DNA of 18,334 nucleotides from Pseudomonadota bacterium (GCA_023428515.1 JAEYXI010000200.1:1-18334), one strand, 5' to 3'. Shown: positions 7,241 through 16,990, counted from the stretch's first letter. Numbers and translations: made by a program. The notes: generated by a model not told the origin, from the sequence alone.

Positions 7241-7831
7241 TCAGAACCGGCTCCGAGAACGCCATTCGAATGGTGCGCAGGTCGCACCGTCGAGAAACGC
7301 CGAGGCGATGGCGGAGAAGCTGCGCTGCGGTGTGAGGGCCCTGAGGACGACATAGCCTTCGGCCTGAAGCGTTTCGACCAGAATGGATTGCGTCGTCGCC
7401 TGCGGCAGGGCCTTGCGCAGCGCCGTCAGCTGCACCGGCGTTGCGATCACCAGGTCGAGCACGCCGCCCGTCGACGTGCGATCGTTGATGCTGAACACTT
7501 CGTTGGACGACTGGTCGTAGATGGCGACCGACCAGAAGGGGACCGCGCCGTTGGAAGCCGTCAGGCGCACCGGTGCGCGCGAGACGTCGAAGGCGCATAC
7601 CGCCAGTTCCACGAAAGGATCGTCCTTCGCAAGTCCGGTCCGGTCGGGTTTTTCGCCCAGGCGGTAGAACCGGTGAATCTCGCCTTTCGCCAGCACCCGC
7701 GTGTAGGCGTCGCGCTCGCTGAAATCCGGCAGCAGCAGGATGATCACCAGATGCAGCAGCGCCGCGCCGACGAGGCCGGTGGCGATCGCGAAGATCACCT
7801 GCAGGGCAAATCGCCGGCCTGTTCTAGGCAT
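7241..7831 (-). CDS. DUF1254-type membrane-anchored protein
   Basis: The 196-residue protein has one N-terminal membrane segment (about 8-35) with short basic residues before it, then a periplasm-facing domain resembling DUF1254. Typical are the ELAVCAFDVSRAPVRL segment, WSVAIYDQSSNEVFSIND and a strand-rich end. Its ATG overlaps the end of the upstream DUF1214 gene by eight bases (ATGCCTAG), so the pair is translationally coupled. In many bacteria the two domains are fused in one protein of about 450 residues; here they are two short anchored proteins. The function is unknown; a joint envelope role is inferred from the coupling and from the PBP gene next door. Confidence 0.8.
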   Translation of the reverse strand: MPRTGRRFALQVIFAIATGLVGAALLHLVIILLLPDFSERDAYTRVLAKGEIHRFYRLGEKPDRTGLAKDDPFVELAVCAFDVSRAPVRLTASNGAVPFWSVAIYDQSSNEVFSINDRTSTGGVLDLVIATPVQLTALRKALPQATTQSILVETLQAEGYVVLRALTPQRSFSAIASAFLDGATCAPFEWRSRSRF

Positions 7832-8411
7832 TCCCGCACCCGATCTTTTCGATGCGCGGCATCTCCAGGTCTATGAGCCCGGAACTGCCGGCCGTCGGCG
7901 TATCGAAGAGCGTCAGCGTCAGGCGGAACGGTCGGGCCGCGGACACGGCGAGCCAGTTGAGTGGTTTCGCCCGGGAGGAGATCGTGATTTCGAAGCTGCC
8001 ATCCTCGCGGCGCAGCACGTTCCTCGAGTTGAGCGCCATGGGCAGATCGGCAGCGACGGACGGTGGCGGCGCCCCCGGTGCGGCGGCAAACAGCGTCCAG
8101 AAACGCGCCTGCGGGGTCTGGCCGCTCAGCCGGTAGGAACAGCGTCCGGAAAGCCGTTCGCCGGTCGCGTCTTCGGCCGCGGTGAAGGTGAGCCCTTCCG
8201 CGCTGCCGTAGAGGAGCTTGCCGCCGTTGGCCCGGTGGGATTTGGCATAGGGATCGGCCTTTGCCGTCTGCACTTCGGGAAAAGCTTGCCATGGACCAAG
8301 CTTGATGGCTCCGAATCCGGCCGTGGCGTTGAGCGCGACGAGGGTGGACCAGATCCCGCCGCCGAAGGCGATGGCGAGGGCGATCGCAATGAGGAACGGA
8401 ACACGGAACAC
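7824..8411 (-). CDS. DUF1214-type membrane-anchored protein
   Basis: The 195-residue protein begins with an uncleaved signal-anchor-like hydrophobic segment (about 4-27). The rest resembles DUF1214: GPWQAFPEVQTAKADPYAK, then GSAEGLTF, then GRCSYRLSGQTPQARFWTL, and a C-terminal IDLEMPRIEKIGC end. The start codon is GTG at 8411; no strong ribosome site is seen before it, so this start is moderately supported. It is the first gene of a pair with the DUF1254 gene, with an eight-base overlap. It lies 111 bases downstream of the PBP gene on the same strand. Role unknown. Confidence 0.8.
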   Translation of the reverse strand: MFRVPFLIAIALAIAFGGGIWSTLVALNATAGFGAIKLGPWQAFPEVQTAKADPYAKSHRANGGKLLYGSAEGLTFTAAEDATGERLSGRCSYRLSGQTPQARFWTLFAAAPGAPPPSVAADLPMALNSRNVLRREDGSFEITISSRAKPLNWLAVSAARPFRLTLTLFDTPTAGSSGLIDLEMPRIEKIGCGNA

Positions 8412-8522
8412 AGGCTTGCTTCAACCCTCGGGATTAGCTGCGTCAGAGGGGTTAGCACTGATTCTGCCGGGGGGGAATGCAGTGCATCAGGAAAAACCGA
8501 TATTGCAGCGGGGCTTTGCGCG

Positions 8523-10766
8523 CTACCGGGTCACATCCAGGCTGACGGGGGTGGCCGCGACGGATGGCCGGGACGCGTCGTCGGCGGCCGGGCCGACCAT
8601 GCCGGCATCGGCCACCTTGGCGGGAAGGAGCGGGCTGGTGGACTTCAGCTTGGCGGCGATCTCCTTGAGGATGCGGGTCGACTCCGTTGACAGCGAACGC
8701 GGCCGGACAAGCGCCGGCAATGCCGGCTCGGCGCCATCCTTCTTTGCCACTTCGCTTCCCTTGTGGTCGCCGGTCGGCAGAGGGTTCTCGATCCCCGGGA
8801 TCGCCCGCAGTTCGATCCCCTGGTGGGCATAATCCATCAGCGTCTTGAAGGTCATTGCCGGCAGCGAGCCGCCGGTCATGTTGTCCATGGAGGTAAAGTC
8901 GTCGTTGCCGAACCAGACGGCGGTCGTGTAGTTGCCGGTGAAGCCGATGAACCAGGCATCACGGTAACTCTGCGACGTGCCCGTCTTGCCCCCGGTGACG
9001 ATCCCGCCGGCGAGCGCGGCGCGGCGCGCCGTTCCGATCACCGGGATCTGCGTGAGGATGCGGTTCATGGAGGACGTCGCCTGCTCGGAGAGTACGCGCT
9101 GCGGCGGCGGCTCGTCGCGGTTGAAGTCGTAGAGAACCTCGCCGCCATAACCGAGAACCTGTTCGATGCCGTGGCGCCGGGGCTGGACCCCGCCGGCGGG
9201 CATCACCGCATAGGCGGTCGCCTGGTCGAGCACCGTCACCTCGGAGGTTCCGAGCGGGATCGTCTTGTCGCTCCTGAGCGGCGTTTCGACGCCCATGGCC
9301 TTGGCGGTCTTGACGATGACCTCTGTGCCGAGGTGATCCTTGGCAAGCCTCACCGGCACGGTGTTGAGCGACTGCGCCATGGCCGACAGCAGCGTGACCC
9401 GTCCCTTGTAGGAGCGGCCGTAGTTCTGCGGCGACCAGCCCCGCCAGGTGATCGGCGCGTCCGAGATCACCGATTCGGGCGTGAAGCCGTGCTCCATCGC
9501 GGCGGAATAGGTATAGAGCTTGAAGGACGAACCGGGCTGGCGAAGCGCCTTGCTGGCGCGGTTGAACTGGCTTTCGCCATAGTCGCGGCCGCCGACCATG
9601 GCGCGTACGGCCCCGCCGTTCTCGATCATCACGAGCGCGCCCTGCTTGACCTTGTAGCTTTCGCCATACTCCCGCAGGTTGGTTTCGACGGCGGTTTCGG
9701 CCGCCTGTTGCAGGCCCATGTCGATCGTCGTGCGCACGATCACCGAATGGTCGCGGAACTTGCCTGCGGTGGCCAGCCGCTGGACCTCGTCGAACGCCCA
9801 GTCGAGGAAATAATCGGGCGCCTGCGCGTCGGCCCTGTCCACCGCCGTCGCCGGGGTGCGGCGTGCGGCGATCACCTGGCCCTCGGTCATCAGCCCGCTC
9901 TGCACGAGGTTCGAGAGCACCTCGTTGGCGCGCGCGCGTGCGGCCGGCAGGTTCACATGCGGCGCGTATTTGGCGGGCGCCTTGAAGAGGCCGGCGAGCA
10001 TGGCCGATTCCGCGAGGTTCACCTCGGTGATGTTCTTGCCGAAATAGAACTGCGCCGCCGCCGCCGCCCCGAAGGTGCCGCCGCCCATGTAGGCGCGGTC
10101 GAGGTAAAGCGACAGGATCTCCTTCTTCGAGAGGTTCGCCTCGAGCCAGAGCGCAAGGAAGGCTTCCTTGATCTTGCGTTCGATGGAGCGCTCGTTGGTG
10201 AGGAAGAGGTTCTTGGCAAGCTGCTGGGTGAGCGTGGAGCCGCCCTGCACGACGCCGCCCGCCTTGGCATTCTCGGTCATGGCGCGGGCGAGGCCGAAGA
10301 AGTCGATGCCGAAATGATCGAAGAAGCGCCGGTCCTCGGTTGCGAGCACCGACTTGATGAGGTGGTCGGGCAGCTGGTCGATCGGCACGGAATCCTCGTG
10401 GATGATGCCGCGATGGCCGATCGTGTTGCCGTAGCGGTCGAGGAAGGTGACGGCGAAGTCGACGCGGTTGCGCCAGTCGTCGTGGGTTTCCTCGAAGGCA
10501 GGCTGGGCAAGCGCCAGGAGCACCACGAAACCGGCAGTGCCGAGCGTCATGGCCTCGCCGGCGAGCTCGAAACCGAGCCGTTTCCAGCCCCGCACGCGGA
10601 AGCGCCGGAAGAAGATGGTGATCTCTTCCCAGGTTTCGCCAAGCTTGAAGCCGAGGTTCCAGACCGTCGAATCGATCCAGGAATCGATGCGCAGCAACAG
10701 GTGACGCTTCTTGAGCGGCCGCTCGTCGGATGACTTTGGCTCGTCCTGCACCTTGGACTTCCCCAA
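8523..10766 (-). CDS. Class A penicillin-binding protein (transglycosylase/transpeptidase)
   Basis: This 747-residue bifunctional enzyme polymerises lipid II and cross-links peptidoglycan on the outer face of the inner membrane. A basic cytoplasmic N-terminus leads to one membrane segment (about 74-90). The GT51 domain has the catalytic E144 (ATEDRRFFDHFGID), GGSTLTQQLAKN at 175-186 and E201 (KIKEAF). The transpeptidase has SxxK with S413/K416 (PGSSFK), SLN at 466-468 and KTGT at 594-597. A Pro/Ala/Ser-rich tail of about 90 residues follows. No upstream in-frame ATG or GTG exists before a stop; the listed start is TTG at 10766, with AAAAGGG directly before it. GTG at 10751, with GGGGAAG six bases upstream, is an equally plausible start. 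Length and motifs fit the PBP1A/1B family. Confidence 0.95.
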   Translation of the reverse strand: MGKSKVQDEPKSSDERPLKKRHLLLRIDSWIDSTVWNLGFKLGETWEEITIFFRRFRVRGWKRLGFELAGEAMTLGTAGFVVLLALAQPAFEETHDDWRNRVDFAVTFLDRYGNTIGHRGIIHEDSVPIDQLPDHLIKSVLATEDRRFFDHFGIDFFGLARAMTENAKAGGVVQGGSTLTQQLAKNLFLTNERSIERKIKEAFLALWLEANLSKKEILSLYLDRAYMGGGTFGAAAAAQFYFGKNITEVNLAESAMLAGLFKAPAKYAPHVNLPAARARANEVLSNLVQSGLMTEGQVIAARRTPATAVDRADAQAPDYFLDWAFDEVQRLATAGKFRDHSVIVRTTIDMGLQQAAETAVETNLREYGESYKVKQGALVMIENGGAVRAMVGGRDYGESQFNRASKALRQPGSSFKLYTYSAAMEHGFTPESVISDAPITWRGWSPQNYGRSYKGRVTLLSAMAQSLNTVPVRLAKDHLGTEVIVKTAKAMGVETPLRSDKTIPLGTSEVTVLDQATAYAVMPAGGVQPRRHGIEQVLGYGGEVLYDFNRDEPPPQRVLSEQATSSMNRILTQIPVIGTARRAALAGGIVTGGKTGTSQSYRDAWFIGFTGNYTTAVWFGNDDFTSMDNMTGGSLPAMTFKTLMDYAHQGIELRAIPGIENPLPTGDHKGSEVAKKDGAEPALPALVRPRSLSTESTRILKEIAAKLKSTSPLLPAKVADAGMVGPAADDASRPSVAATPVSLDVTR

Positions 10767-10938
10767 CCCTTTTTGATGAGATGTGCTTGACGTAGAGACC
10801 GTGAGGGGTCAAAGGCATGAGCCTCTCACCGTTATTCAGCAATAGCTGACAAATGGTTTAAGCGCGATGGCCAAATCGCAACACTCTAAGGGTGATGAAC
10901 GGCATTTGTTCCGCCCTGCCGCAAATGTGATCCTGGGA

Positions 10939-11403
10939 ATGACGGACGAACCTTTCTGGAAGAGGAAGCGGCTTGACGAGCTAAACAGCCAGGAATGGGA
11001 AAGCCTGTGCGACGGCTGCGGGTTATGCTGCCTCAACAAGCTGGAGGACTGGGATACCGGCGAGGTGGTCTTCACCTCCGTGGCATGCCGGCTGCTGGAC
11101 GGGGAGAGCTGTCGCTGCAGCGACTACGAGAACCGCCAGGCCACCATTCCCGACTGTATCCAGCTGACGCCGGAAACGGTGCGGGAGATCGCCTGGCTGC
11201 CGCCGACCTGCGGCTACCGTCTGGTGCGCGACGGGGAGGATCTCTATTGGTGGCATCCGCTCGTCTCCGGGGACCCCGAGACCGTTCATCTTGCAGGCAT
11301 CTCCGCCCGTGGCCGCACCGTGAGCGAGAACGACGTGGATGTGGAGGACTTCGAGGATTATCTCGTCGACTGGCCGCTGACTGTTGGCAGAGATGTGATC
11401 TAG
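10939..11403 (+). CDS. YcgN/UPF0260 family cysteine-cluster protein
   Basis: The protein has 154 residues from the ATG at 10939, beginning [15 protein letters not shown]. It carries the family's cysteine cluster CDGCGLCC at 24-31 and further cysteines at 50, 58, 60, 73 and 91, suggesting metal or iron-sulfur binding, although no ligand is established. [13 protein letters not shown] and LPPTCGYRL are family-typical, and full length is conserved through the DWPLTVG end. An in-frame ATG at 10867 would add 24 residues, but that stretch lacks the G/C-rich third positions of the rest and the family starts at MxDxPFW, so the shorter form is preferred. Neither start has a strong ribosome site. It is divergent from the PBP gene. 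Confidence 0.88.
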   Translation: MTDEPFWKRKRLDELNSQEWESLCDGCGLCCLNKLEDWDTGEVVFTSVACRLLDGESCRCSDYENRQATIPDCIQLTPETVREIAWLPPTCGYRLVRDGEDLYWWHPLVSGDPETVHLAGISARGRTVSENDVDVEDFEDYLVDWPLTVGRDVI

Positions 11404-11466
11404 CGCAAGTTGTACGACCGTTGCTGATAGTATAGCGTCCATTCGTGCCGCCCGTTACGGGAAGGC

Positions 11467-12606
11467 ATGACTATCTCCTGTCGGTTCGGCACAACCATGG
11501 CTTCAGAGAATTCTTTGACAGACCGCCTTTACGAGGCGGCACTGGTTCCCGAACTATGGGCGGAAACCTGCGAAATGCTCGCCTCGACTGTCGCGGCGGA
11601 CAGTTCGACGATATTCACGGTGGACCACCACGGAAGCCACCGTTACGTGACCACCCCGAATTTTGCGGAGGGTTTCGAAGCCTTCGCCCGCAGCGAGCAC
11701 CGGTTGAACAATGTGAGGGCGACACGGGCCCTTGAGCGCTCGCCCTTTTCCTTCGCGCGCGACATCGACATCCTGACCCCGGAAGAATATGCCGCGGATC
11801 CGATCCGGCCCTTGTACCTGGAGCCGCATGGCTTGAAGTGGGAAGCCGGATATCTGTTCCAGGAACCGAGCGGCCATACCATAGCGATCGTCCTCGGGCG
11901 CGGTCCCGGACGGGCGCATTTCAGCGACGCCGAGCTTGCGACACTCGACGGGCTGAAGCCCGACATCGCCAGGGCCGCCTACATGTCGTCGCGCTTGTCC
12001 TTCATGGCGGCCCGCTCGATGACCGAGGCGCTGTCGATGCTCGGCCTGCCGGCGGCGGTGGTCGGCGAGGGCGGCCAGGCGCTGGCGATGAACCGTGAGA
12101 TGGAGATTTTGAGCCCGCGCATCCGCAGCGGTGCTGCGGACCGCATCATCCTCGACACGCCCGGTGCCCAGTCGTTGCTGAACGACGCCCTCCAGCGCTA
12201 CAGGGACCGCGCGGTGCCGGTTGTGCAGTCCCTGCCAATGCCTCCCCGCCAGGGAACGCCGCCGCTGATCCTGCATCTTCTGCCCGTCCGCCGCGCCGCG
12301 CGCGACATCTTCTCGCGCGCCGCTGCCGTGCTGGCGGTGACCGAAGTGGGCCAGGTGGGCCCGCCGGACCTGCGGGTTCTGTGCGGGTTGTTCGACCTCA
12401 CCCCGGCGCAGGCGCGCGTGGCCCGGGCGCTGGCGATGGCCCAGACCCCGGAAATGGTCGCGGCCTCGCTCGGCATATCGCTGGAGACGGCTCGCTCCCA
12501 CCTCAAGAAGATCATGCAGAAGACCGGCACGACCCGTCAGGCCGAGCTGGTGCTGCTGCTCTCGGGTCTGCGTGTGCCGGTTGCCGGCGGTGCGGGCATG
12601 CCCTGA
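11467..12606 (+). CDS. LuxR-type (GerE) helix-turn-helix transcription regulator
   Basis: The 379-residue protein has a C-terminal LuxR-type DNA-binding domain at about 311-366. It begins LTPAQARVARALA, with recognition-helix region ISLETARSHLKKIMQKTGTTRQAEL. The N-terminal 300 residues look like a PAS/GAF-type sensor but have no motif I can tie to a ligand, and no receiver-domain phosphorylation pattern is seen. ATG 11467 has GGGAAGG almost touching it; ATG 11497 (MASENSLTDRLYEAAL) is the alternative. It lies 63 bases after the YcgN-like gene on the same strand and just before the copper promoter. There is no evidence that it controls the copper genes. Targets unknown. Confidence 0.85.
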   Translation: MTISCRFGTTMASENSLTDRLYEAALVPELWAETCEMLASTVAADSSTIFTVDHHGSHRYVTTPNFAEGFEAFARSEHRLNNVRATRALERSPFSFARDIDILTPEEYAADPIRPLYLEPHGLKWEAGYLFQEPSGHTIAIVLGRGPGRAHFSDAELATLDGLKPDIARAAYMSSRLSFMAARSMTEALSMLGLPAAVVGEGGQALAMNREMEILSPRIRSGAADRIILDTPGAQSLLNDALQRYRDRAVPVVQSLPMPPRQGTPPLILHLLPVRRAARDIFSRAAAVLAVTEVGQVGPPDLRVLCGLFDLTPAQARVARALAMAQTPEMVAASLGISLETARSHLKKIMQKTGTTRQAELVLLLSGLRVPVAGGAGMP

Positions 12607-12694
12607 TGGCCGCGGCGCGCGGTCGAGCATGACACTCTGAACCCATCCTTTCGCGCCGGCCAGGGCGCCCCTGCGGATTCCGGGCAGAGACCCC

Positions 12695-12725
12695 TTGACC
12701 TTCCCACGATGGGAACCTCCACATA
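12695..12725 (+). promoter_or_regulatory. CueR-type operator/promoter of copA
   Basis: A -35 box TTGACC (12695-12700) is followed by the perfect inverted repeat TTCCCA-CGA-TGGGAA (12701-12715). The long 19-base spacer characteristic of MerR-family promoters leads to a poor -10, CACATA (12720-12725). The wider operator reads ACCTTCC-N7-GGAACCT, so the outer right half departs from the textbook GGAAGGT at two positions. The copA ATG is 24 bases downstream. The cueR gene in the same operon is the obvious regulator. Confidence 0.8.
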
Positions 12726-12749
12726 GGGATCGATATTGGAGATCGACCC

Positions 12750-15181
<2,432 letters not shown>

Positions 15182-15185
<4 letters not shown>

Positions 15186-15598
15186 ACATCGGCCAGGCAT
15201 CGAACGCGTCCGGCGTTTCCGCCAAGATGATCCGCTACTACGAGGACATCGGGCTGATCCGCCCCATGGGACGCACCGGCAACAATTACCGCGTCTATGG
15301 CGACGAGGAGGTGCATGTGCTGCGGTTCATCAAGCGGGCCCGCTCCCTCGGCTTTTCGCTGGGGGAAACCGAAACGCTGCTGAGGCTGTGGCAGGACAAG
15401 GACCGCGAGAGCGCGGCGGTCAAGGAGGTGGCGACCGCCCACGTTGCCGATCTCGAACGCCGCATCGCAGAGATGCAGGGGATGGTCAAGACGCTCAAGC
15501 ATCTGGCCCATTGCTGCGGCGGTGACAATCGCCCCGATTGCCCGATCCTCGACGATCTTGCCGGCGAGGCGCCGGCAATGGCCGGGGAAAAGGCCTGA
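15182..15598 (+). CDS. cueR: Copper-responsive MerR-family regulator CueR
   Basis: The 138-residue protein has the MerR winged-helix DNA-binding domain ([21 protein letters not shown]...GLI) at about 1-70, a long dimerisation helix and a metal-binding loop. C112 and C120 in the sequence [10 protein letters not shown] are exactly the Cu(I)-binding pair of E. coli CueR. S77 is present where zinc-sensing ZntR has cysteine, supporting monovalent metal sensing (Cu, Ag, Au). Its ATG overlaps the copA stop (ATGA), so it is translated with the pump and probably autoregulated from the operator upstream of copA. It is followed 64 bases later by copZ. Confidence 0.95.
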
Positions 15599-15662
15599 GA
15601 CATCGCCGGGGCCATGTGGTCGCGGCGACCTGTGCAGACAAACGACGAACATGGAGACTGGA

Positions 15663-15863
15663 ATGACTGCTGTATTCACCGTGCCGGACATGACCTGCGG
15701 CCATTGCGAGAAGACCGTCCGTAACGCTCTCGCCGAAGCGGTGCCGAACAGCGCCGTCACCATCGACCTTGCCTCGCGGCGGGTCACGGTCGAGGGTGAT
15801 GCGGCGCGGGCACAGGAAGCGATCCGTGAGGCGGGATACTCGCCGGAACAGGTACCGGCGTAA
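15663..15863 (+). CDS. copZ: Copper chaperone CopZ (heavy-metal-associated domain protein)
   Basis: This 66-residue single-domain protein has the Cu(I)-binding motif MTCGHC (C12, C15) in the first loop and the usual beta-alpha-beta-beta-alpha-beta pattern (VTIDLASRRVTVEG, then AIREAGYSPE). It is expected to carry Cu(I) in the cytoplasm and pass it to CopA or CueR. The ATG at 15663 is preceded by GGAG six bases upstream. The frame is open further upstream into cueR, but the family length and the ribosome site fix this start. It is the last gene of the copA-cueR-copZ unit and is followed by a strong hairpin. Confidence 0.93.
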   Translation: MTAVFTVPDMTCGHCEKTVRNALAEAVPNSAVTIDLASRRVTVEGDAARAQEAIREAGYSPEQVPA

Positions 15864-15872
15864 TTGGCGCCG

Positions 15873-15901
15873 GCTTCCGGTCCAGGATCTGGTCCGGAAG
15901 C
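15873..15901. terminator. Strong hairpin between copZ and the converging small gene
   Basis: GCTTCCGG (15873-15880) pairs perfectly with CCGGAAGC (15894-15901). After one T-T mismatch, CCAG (15882-15885) pairs with CTGG (15889-15892) around a GAT loop. It starts nine bases after the copZ stop and ends five bases before the stop of the converging minus-strand gene. Neither strand shows a T run, so it is at best an atypical bidirectional terminator or a 3'-end stabiliser. Confidence 0.45.
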
Positions 15902-15906
15902 GGCTG

Positions 15907-16125
15907 CTACGGGTAGCTGCGGCTGCCGGACAGCATTGTGACCAGCTGGCGTTCATTGCGCACGCCATGGCTGAAGAGATTGATGAGGTCGGAGGCGATC
16001 TGGCCCGCCCGGTCGGTGTTCTTTGCGATGCCGCGCCGCTCGCAGATGTCGTCGAAAACCCTTTGGAGCATCCGCAGTTCGGAAGGCTCCATGGCCGCAG
16101 CGAGGGACGTATGTTTCTCTAGCAT
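15907..16125 (-). CDS. Small hypothetical protein, tandem family member 3 (72 residues)
   Basis: The product starts MLEKHTSLAAAMEPSEL and contains a helical domain (MLQRVFDDICERRGI, then IASDLINLFSHGV, then ERQLVTML). It closely resembles the gene at 16569-16784: by eye 27 of 52 aligned positions are identical. It also resembles the middle gene at 16184-16399. There is no signal peptide, membrane helix or enzyme motif. The ATG at 16125 is chosen because the frame further upstream does not look like protein; the ribosome site is weak, and ATG 16092 (MEPSEL) is an alternative. It lies 58 bases after the middle gene on the same strand. Function unknown; the size and helices suggest a protein-protein interaction or small regulatory role, which is only inference. 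Confidence 0.7.
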   Translation of the reverse strand: MLEKHTSLAAAMEPSELRMLQRVFDDICERRGIAKNTDRAGQIASDLINLFSHGVRNERQLVTMLSGSRSYP

Positions 16126-16183
16126 ATCACCGACGTAATCGATTGTTCCGCCACGTTCCAGCCCCGATCCGTTTGGACCTGGC

Positions 16184-16399
16184 CTATCTTTCCTGCTCCG
16201 GAGGGATGGGGACCAGCATCGCCTTGAGCTCCCCCCCATCCTTGACACCGAACAGATACCAGTTGACCAGCTCGCGAGCGATGGCCTGCGCATCAGGGTG
16301 GTCGATCGCCAGTCCCCGCTCGGCGCACGCCTCGTTCAGAACCTGGCGCAGGAAGGTGAGATCCTGCGGCTCCAGCGCGTCGTAGGAAGAAAATACCAT
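16184..16399 (-). CDS. Small hypothetical protein, tandem family member 2 (71 residues)
   Basis: The product MVFSSYDALEPQDL... carries the same helical core as its neighbours: LRQVLNEACAERGL, then AIARELVNWYLFGV, then GELKAML. It is the most divergent member, with 17 of 52 positions identical to the copy at 16569 by eye. No signal peptide or membrane helix is seen. Its ATG directly follows a TGA (TGAATG, 16402-16397 on the minus strand) that ends a 35-codon ORF, which suggests possible translational coupling; an ordinary ribosome site is weak (GGGG). I do not recognise a named family. Confidence 0.7.
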   Translation of the reverse strand: MVFSSYDALEPQDLTFLRQVLNEACAERGLAIDHPDAQAIARELVNWYLFGVKDGGELKAMLVPIPPEQER

Positions 16400-16507
16400 T
16401 CAGCCCAACCCCAAATGGATCATGAAATGGCTGGGCTTCGACAACCACCGCCAGCGATCTTTGTAGCACGGATCTTTGTATCGTCCAGCATATTCGTAAT
16501 TGCGCAT
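16400..16507 (-). CDS. Possible 35-residue small ORF with a duplicated YKD segment
   Basis: The ORF runs from ATG at 16507 to TGA at 16400-16402, immediately before the ATG of the next small gene. The product is rich in aromatic and basic residues and contains YKDPCYKDRWRW. The duplicated YKD comes from a ten-base direct repeat (GATCTTTGTA on the plus strand) with a 15-base period, that is, in frame. The frame is open further upstream, with a possible GTG, and no clear ribosome site is seen. Composition is less G/C-rich than the neighbours. It may be a real leader peptide or small protein, or a remnant of a larger gene; support is weak. Confidence 0.25.
   Translation of the reverse strand: MRNYEYAGRYKDPCYKDRWRWLSKPSHFMIHLGLG
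16451..16475. repeat. Ten-base direct repeat GATCTTTGTA, 15-base period
   Basis: GATCTTTGTA at about 16456-16465 recurs at about 16471-16480, separated by GCACG. It lies within the possible 35-residue ORF on the minus strand, where it gives a repeated YKD. It could be coding slippage or a pair of protein-binding sites. The listed span is approximate, within a few bases. Confidence 0.4.
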
Positions 16508-16568
16508 ATACGGGAACAGCACGTTCACGAACGGCGGAGATTCCCAGGATTGAGGGCAGCCGACCGCG

Positions 16569-16784
16569 TCAGCGGCTCGGCTTGCGGCTCGACAGGATGG
16601 TCTCCAGTTCGCGCGCGTCCTGGACACCCAGCTGGAAGAGATCGATGAGATCGGCTGCCAGGTTGCTGGCTGCGGGGGTGTTCTTCTCGAGCCCGCGCTG
16701 GCGGCACAAGTCGTCGAATATGTCTTGCAGCATCGCGAGGTCTTCCAACCTGAGGGTCGACCCGGAGACGGAGTGAGCAAGCAT
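16569..16784 (-). CDS. Small hypothetical protein, tandem family member 1 (71 residues)
   Basis: The product starts MLAHSVSGSTLRLEDL and has the shared helical core MLQDIFDDLCRQRGLEKNT, LAADLIDLFQLGV and ARELETIL. It is the best supported of the three: the ATG at 16784 has GAGG seven bases upstream, and the gene opens the minus-strand run. No secretion signal, membrane helix or catalytic motif is visible. The three paralogues follow one another in the same orientation, separated by about 185 and 58 bases, implying local duplication and perhaps one transcript. Function unknown. Confidence 0.75.
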   Translation of the reverse strand: MLAHSVSGSTLRLEDLAMLQDIFDDLCRQRGLEKNTPAASNLAADLIDLFQLGVQDARELETILSSRKPSR

Positions 16785-16871
16785 GGCCTGACCTCACCTT
16801 TGATAAGCAGGGGACTAACCCAAGGTTGGCCTGTTTTGGACGCTTTGCAATAAAAAATATGGTGAAAGGGC

Positions 16872-16907
16872 AAAAAAGATCTCGCCCCAGGCATTGCCTG
16901 GAGGGCG
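16872..16907 (-). terminator. Intrinsic terminator of the outer-membrane protein gene
   Basis: Read on the minus strand, a G/C-rich stem (core CCAGGC/GCCTGG around an AAT loop, extended with small bulges by CGCC/GGCG) is followed four bases later by TTTTTT (16877-16872). It lies about 85 bases after the stop of the OMP gene and before the promoter region of the small-gene cluster, separating the two transcription units. Confidence 0.65.
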
Positions 16908-16924
16908 CTCGGAGCGACCCGAGA

Positions 16925-16955
16925 GGGACCGCCGGGCATTCGCGCAGGCGGTCCC
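16925..16955. repeat. Nine-base-pair inverted repeat after the OMP gene
   Basis: GGGACCGCC (16925-16933) and GGCGGTCCC (16947-16955) pair perfectly around a 13-base loop. It lies between the OMP stop and the T-run terminator on the minus strand. It probably forms a stem in the 3' untranslated region, which could protect the mRNA or aid termination. Confidence 0.5.
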
Positions 16956-16990
16956 CATGATGTCAGGCGGCCATTGCGGCCGTGCGATCC

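Noticed and set aside
8763..10733. A 656-codon open frame on the plus strand antisense to the PBP gene
   Set aside because: It has low-complexity R/G/H/V-rich composition and no domain, and it mirrors a high-GC gene whose minus-strand frame shows all PBP motifs; a typical antisense shadow.
11554..12630. A 358-codon minus-strand frame opposite the LuxR-type regulator
   Set aside because: Arg/Gly/His-rich shadow composition, while the plus strand ends in a clear LuxR helix-turn-helix.
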